From Candidatus Methylomirabilota bacterium (GTDB lineage: Bacteria; Methylomirabilota; Methylomirabilia; Methylomirabilales; Methylomirabilaceae), in NCBI GenBank assembly GCA_028869615.1, contig JAGWRQ010000061.1, positions 1 through 10,519 of the forward strand: a stretch of 10,519 nt of DNA. Direction: 5' to 3'. A model generated the notes under the pieces. The model worked only from the letters and a program-made list of their open reading frames with translations, did no database searches and had not been told where the DNA came from. The translations under genes and the position numbers were made by a program. Position 1 is the stretch's first letter. The number at the start of each line of letters is the position of its first letter. Shown here piece after piece: positions 8,161 through 10,519 of this stretch.

Positions 8161-9567
8161 ATGAGGAATGGGGATGTTTGGAGCAGTGGCAGAATGTGGA
8201 TTACGTGTGTAGTCGTAATCCTGTCCGCGTTTCTCCCGACCGGTCATCAGGCGTCGGCTCAGCCCACGCTCTTGGAAAAGATTCAAGCGGCTCGGAATCG
8301 ACTGGATGGGCTGGAACTGAACCATCAGATCATCATAATCCGAGAGGCTGTTCCCGTTGCGAGGCGATCAAAAGAGCAGGGACGAAAATCTGCTGTCCGC
8401 TACGTAAAGCATCGGGCGTTGATACGAGACGTGGCGGTGGTGGGGCTGAATCTTAAAACCGGGGAGTTGAAGGATTTCACGTTTCAGGAAACTGTTCTGC
8501 TTGAACGTAAGAACCACTCTCACGTGAAGCCTCCTCAAGTCATCGCTGAAGAGAACAACTGTAAGTTAATCTGGCGCGGCGGCAGCCGTTGGGGCTTTAA
8601 CAGGGATCTGCTGCTCACCTGCAATGGTGAAGATTTTGTCATCATCAACCTGACGATGTGGACGTCGCGTACAGCGCGCACCGTGGTGGTTGACCCCAAA
8701 ACCGGTACGCGGGCATGCCGTCAAGGCCCAGCAGAGCTGCTTATCGGTTCCTATGTCCCTTATTCTTCAGAGCTTCATACGGCAGACGTTGCAGAAGAGG
8801 GGCGCAGGTATCTGGAAGAGACAATCCTCCAAGCCCTTCAAGATCTGGACGACCTCAATGTGACATCCAAGACGTTTACTGAACAGAACCTCAGTGAACT
8901 GGCCTCCATTGACTTCATCCACGCGCTGCTTGTTGATGAGCATATGGATCCGGACGAATTCACAACAAATGACAAAAACGGGATGCTATCCTGGCTCATT
9001 GAGAAGTATTGGGTGGAGGTCGCCATCAACCAGGACTCAGCGTTCAGGATGAGCGTCTCTCCCGCCGGGGCAGTGGGCATCAGCCAGTTTATCTGCCCTA
9101 CCTACGCGCGGATTCTTGACGAATCTCCAGAAGTGAAGCTTGACCCAGTGTTTGTACATGGCATGCAAGACCATGTCAATGCCGTTAAGGCTTCAATAAC
9201 CCTTTTTGACTCCGACATGTCATCTTGGTGGACTCCGACGGTCAGGAAAATCTGTTCTGTGTCCGCCGAAATGCTCGAAGACTGCTGGGCCGCTTCCTAT
9301 AACGGAGGTCCCAACAGATTGAATAGGGTGATTGCAAGGCGCGGGAAGGAGTGGGTTAAAAAAGAATCTATGATTCGGAATAGGCGGCGCTACTTTGCCT
9401 CCCGACTGAAAGAGGAAACCGATACCTATCTCGCCAAGCTTCGCAGCATACGGGAGTATCTCCTAACCCTCCAAAAGAACGATCCCACCGATTCCAGGTT
9501 GTCTCGGCAATGGGGTGTACAGATATCACGTCATCCTTCAACCCTTTTACAAGGTCAGATCCAGTAG
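8161..9567 (+). CDS. Secreted protein with C-terminal lytic-transglycosylase-like (SLT) domain, catalytic Glu replaced by Asp
   Basis: The 468-aa product begins with a signal peptide: R11, a hydrophobic core at 12-25, and a likely cleavage after ASA (31-33). Residues 34-270 match no domain I recognise; they look like a mixed beta/helical region. The C-terminal part (about 275-430) resembles SLT lytic transglycosylases, which cleave peptidoglycan glycan strands: SVSPAGAVGISQF matches the family's SPxGAxGLMQ stretch, and ASYNGGPNRL (Y380-N381-G382-G383) matches AYNAGPGRV. Where the family has the catalytic Glu-Ser just before that stretch, this protein has D292-S293, so activity is doubtful. 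The mature part has six cysteines (134, 154, 186, 312, 365, 375). The tail after about 395 is charged and helical. It sits 31 bp after the PBP gene with its own good ribosome binding site, which suggests joint expression of a peptidoglycan synthase and a partner that binds or cuts glycan. Its base composition looks lower in GC than gltB. Confidence 0.8.
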   Translation: MRNGDVWSSGRMWITCVVVILSAFLPTGHQASAQPTLLEKIQAARNRLDGLELNHQIIIIREAVPVARRSKEQGRKSAVRYVKHRALIRDVAVVGLNLKTGELKDFTFQETVLLERKNHSHVKPPQVIAEENNCKLIWRGGSRWGFNRDLLLTCNGEDFVIINLTMWTSRTARTVVVDPKTGTRACRQGPAELLIGSYVPYSSELHTADVAEEGRRYLEETILQALQDLDDLNVTSKTFTEQNLSELASIDFIHALLVDEHMDPDEFTTNDKNGMLSWLIEKYWVEVAINQDSAFRMSVSPAGAVGISQFICPTYARILDESPEVKLDPVFVHGMQDHVNAVKASITLFDSDMSSWWTPTVRKICSVSAEMLEDCWAASYNGGPNRLNRVIARRGKEWVKKESMIRNRRRYFASRLKEETDTYLAKLRSIREYLLTLQKNDPTDSRLSRQWGVQISRHPSTLLQGQIQ

Positions 9568-9575
9568 ATGTGCTG

Positions 9576-9604
9576 AGCTGTTCTTCCCGAAGGCTTGGGC
9601 AGCT
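9576..9604. terminator. Weak candidate bidirectional terminator between convergent genes
   Basis: Between the convergent SLT-like and hydrolase genes, AGCTG (9576-9580) pairs with CAGCT (9600-9604). An inner CCC/GGG stem is possible, separated by a five-base bulge. There is no clear T-tract on either side, so this is a weak call based mainly on position. Confidence 0.22.
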
Positions 9605-10392
9605 TACCCCGCTACCTTGTCAAGGAAGTCAAGCAGGGCGCGGTTGAACTCGTCCGGTTGCTCCAAGTTGCACAGATGAGAGGCCGGGCTCAGTATGGCC
9701 AGCTCAGAGGAAGGTAGTGCCGCCTGAATGTCTCGAGCCATGGCAACCGGTGTGCCTGGATCGCCTTTGCCCGCGATGACGAGGGCCGGACAGCGAACCT
9801 CCCGGAGCCGATCGGTGACGTCGATGGTGGGGATTGCGTGGCAGCAGCCGATATATCCCTGCGGAGGCGTGTTCCGAATCATGGTGTGCACCCGGTCCAT
9901 GACATCCGGTTGGTGTTCCCGGAAAGACGGGGTAAACCAGCGCTGAATTGCAGGCTCCACCATCGGCTCTACCCCATTCGCTTCCACCGTGCGGATCCGC
10001 TCCACCCAGGCCGACCGCGCGGCCGCCGGGTAGTGGCTGGTGGTGGAGCAGAGGACCAGACTCTGGAGCAGCATGGGGTACTTTAGCGCAAAAATCTGGC
10101 CGATCATCCCGCCCATCGAAATTCCCACGAGGTGCGTCTGCCTGACGCCAAGCCCGGTGAGCAGACCGTACAGGTCGTCAGCCATCTGTTCAAGGCTATA
10201 AGGGCCGGGCGGCGCGCTGGTGTGACCGTGTCCTCGCATATCATACCTGAGTACCCGGTAGCGCCCACTGAGCGCCTGAGCCTGCTTGTCCCACAGGGAA
10301 AGGTTGCACCCGAGGGCATGGCTCATGGTCACCACCGGGCCCTCGCCCTCAATTGTGTAGTGGATATCGATGCCGTTGGCCGTAATCTTCAT
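9604..10392 (-). CDS. Alpha/beta hydrolase, 3-oxoadipate enol-lactonase (PcaD)-like
   Basis: This is a soluble cytoplasmic serine hydrolase of 262 aa, the usual size for PcaD-type lactonases (about 255-270). The alpha/beta-hydrolase signs are an oxyanion-hole stretch HALGCNLSLWD from H25, RYDMRGHGHT (49-58), the nucleophile elbow GISMGG with S92, the acid D211 in GKGDPGTP, and H239 in SHLCNLEQPDEFN. The triad is therefore complete. PcaD opens 3-oxoadipate enol-lactone in the beta-ketoadipate pathway, but no other gene of that pathway is in the window, and many relatives act on other esters or lactones, so the substrate is open. The ATG at 10392 is chosen because AGGAGG lies just upstream; an in-frame start at 10458 would add 22 residues that fit no part of the family. 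It is convergent with the PBP operon. Confidence 0.88.
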   Translation of the reverse strand: MKITANGIDIHYTIEGEGPVVTMSHALGCNLSLWDKQAQALSGRYRVLRYDMRGHGHTSAPPGPYSLEQMADDLYGLLTGLGVRQTHLVGISMGGMIGQIFALKYPMLLQSLVLCSTTSHYPAAARSAWVERIRTVEANGVEPMVEPAIQRWFTPSFREHQPDVMDRVHTMIRNTPPQGYIGCCHAIPTIDVTDRLREVRCPALVIAGKGDPGTPVAMARDIQAALPSSELAILSPASHLCNLEQPDEFNRALLDFLDKVAG

Positions 10393-10396
10393 CCTG

Positions 10397-10402
10397 CCTC
10401 CT
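10397..10402 (-). promoter_or_regulatory. Ribosome binding site of the hydrolase gene
   Basis: On the minus strand a full AGGAGG is followed by 4 nt (CAGG) and ATG at 10392. The spacing is a little short, but the match is perfect, and it places the start at MKITANG rather than at the longer reading from 10458. Confidence 0.75.
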
Positions 10403-10475
10403 GTTGCGACACCAGCGACGATTGTGATGGCTCTATTGACACACTCAGGATACGGCAACGGTTATTCATGCAGTA

Positions 10476-10485
10476 ACGCATGCGT
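10476..10485. repeat. Perfect 10-bp palindrome ACGCATGCGT upstream of the hydrolase
   Basis: ACGCATGCGT reads the same on both strands and lies about 85 bp before the hydrolase start. CATGC occurs again about 7 bp to its left. It could be a regulator site, but no promoter position ties it down and a single palindrome of this size can arise by chance. No clear -35/-10 pair was found in 10393-10519; TTGCCG followed after 17 bp by TAGAGC on the minus strand is the best, and it is poor. Confidence 0.3.
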
Positions 10486-10488
10486 CAG

Positions 10489-10500
10489 CCGCGCGCGCGG
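10489..10500. repeat. Alternating CG palindrome CCGCGCGCGCGG
   Basis: A 12-bp self-complementary tract of alternating C and G lies near the right edge. Alternating CG runs can adopt left-handed DNA under negative supercoiling and can pair as a short stem. Any role here is unknown; the tract may be simple composition in a GC-rich genome. Confidence 0.35.
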
Positions 10501-10519
10501 AGGAACTTCCGACTGCCCC

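Noticed and set aside
10393..10458. Longer N-terminus (22 more residues) for the alpha/beta hydrolase
   Set aside because: AGGAGG directly before the ATG at 10392 and the usual PcaD-like N-terminus support the shorter form.

Overview
The window is a piece of bacterial chromosome, moderately GC-rich overall, from a Gram-negative-type or other diderm-like organism. It is densely coded and has no mobile element, CRISPR array, rRNA or tRNA that I can see. The composition and gene set would fit several environmental phyla (for example NC10, Nitrospirota or Desulfobacterota-like lineages), but nothing here fixes the taxon.

Layout. (1) Positions 1-5339, minus strand: the glutamate synthase operon gltB-gltD. 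gltB is complete (1529 aa, GTG start with a strong ribosome binding site). gltD follows with an 8-bp overlap and runs off the left edge after about 252 codons. Together they encode the two subunits of the enzyme that makes two glutamates from glutamine and 2-oxoglutarate. (2) Positions 5340-5660: a 321-bp divergent intergenic region with a likely gltB promoter, a perfect TATAAT box just before the plus-strand gene, and a doubtful small ORF. (3) Positions 5661-9567, plus strand: a probable two-gene envelope operon. The first gene encodes a bifunctional class A penicillin-binding protein (glycosyltransferase plus transpeptidase). After 31 bp comes a secreted protein with a C-terminal lytic-transglycosylase-like (SLT) domain. 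(4) Positions 9604-10392, minus strand: an alpha/beta hydrolase of the 3-oxoadipate enol-lactonase (PcaD) type, convergent with the envelope operon. (5) Positions 10393-10519: the upstream region of the hydrolase, holding two perfect palindromes.

How the genes relate. gltBD is an ordinary nitrogen-assimilation operon. The PBP and the SLT-like protein look like a peptidoglycan synthase/hydrolase pair, and they hold the most unusual features of the window. All 14 cysteines of the PBP lie outside the membrane and fall into seven close pairs, two of which surround the SxxK and SxN active-site motifs. The secreted partner has six cysteines in its mature part and carries Asp-Ser where the SLT family has the catalytic Glu-Ser. 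The pair may be a disulfide-stabilised envelope module whose second member is a non-canonical or inactive muramidase-like protein. The hydrolase has no evident pathway partner here.
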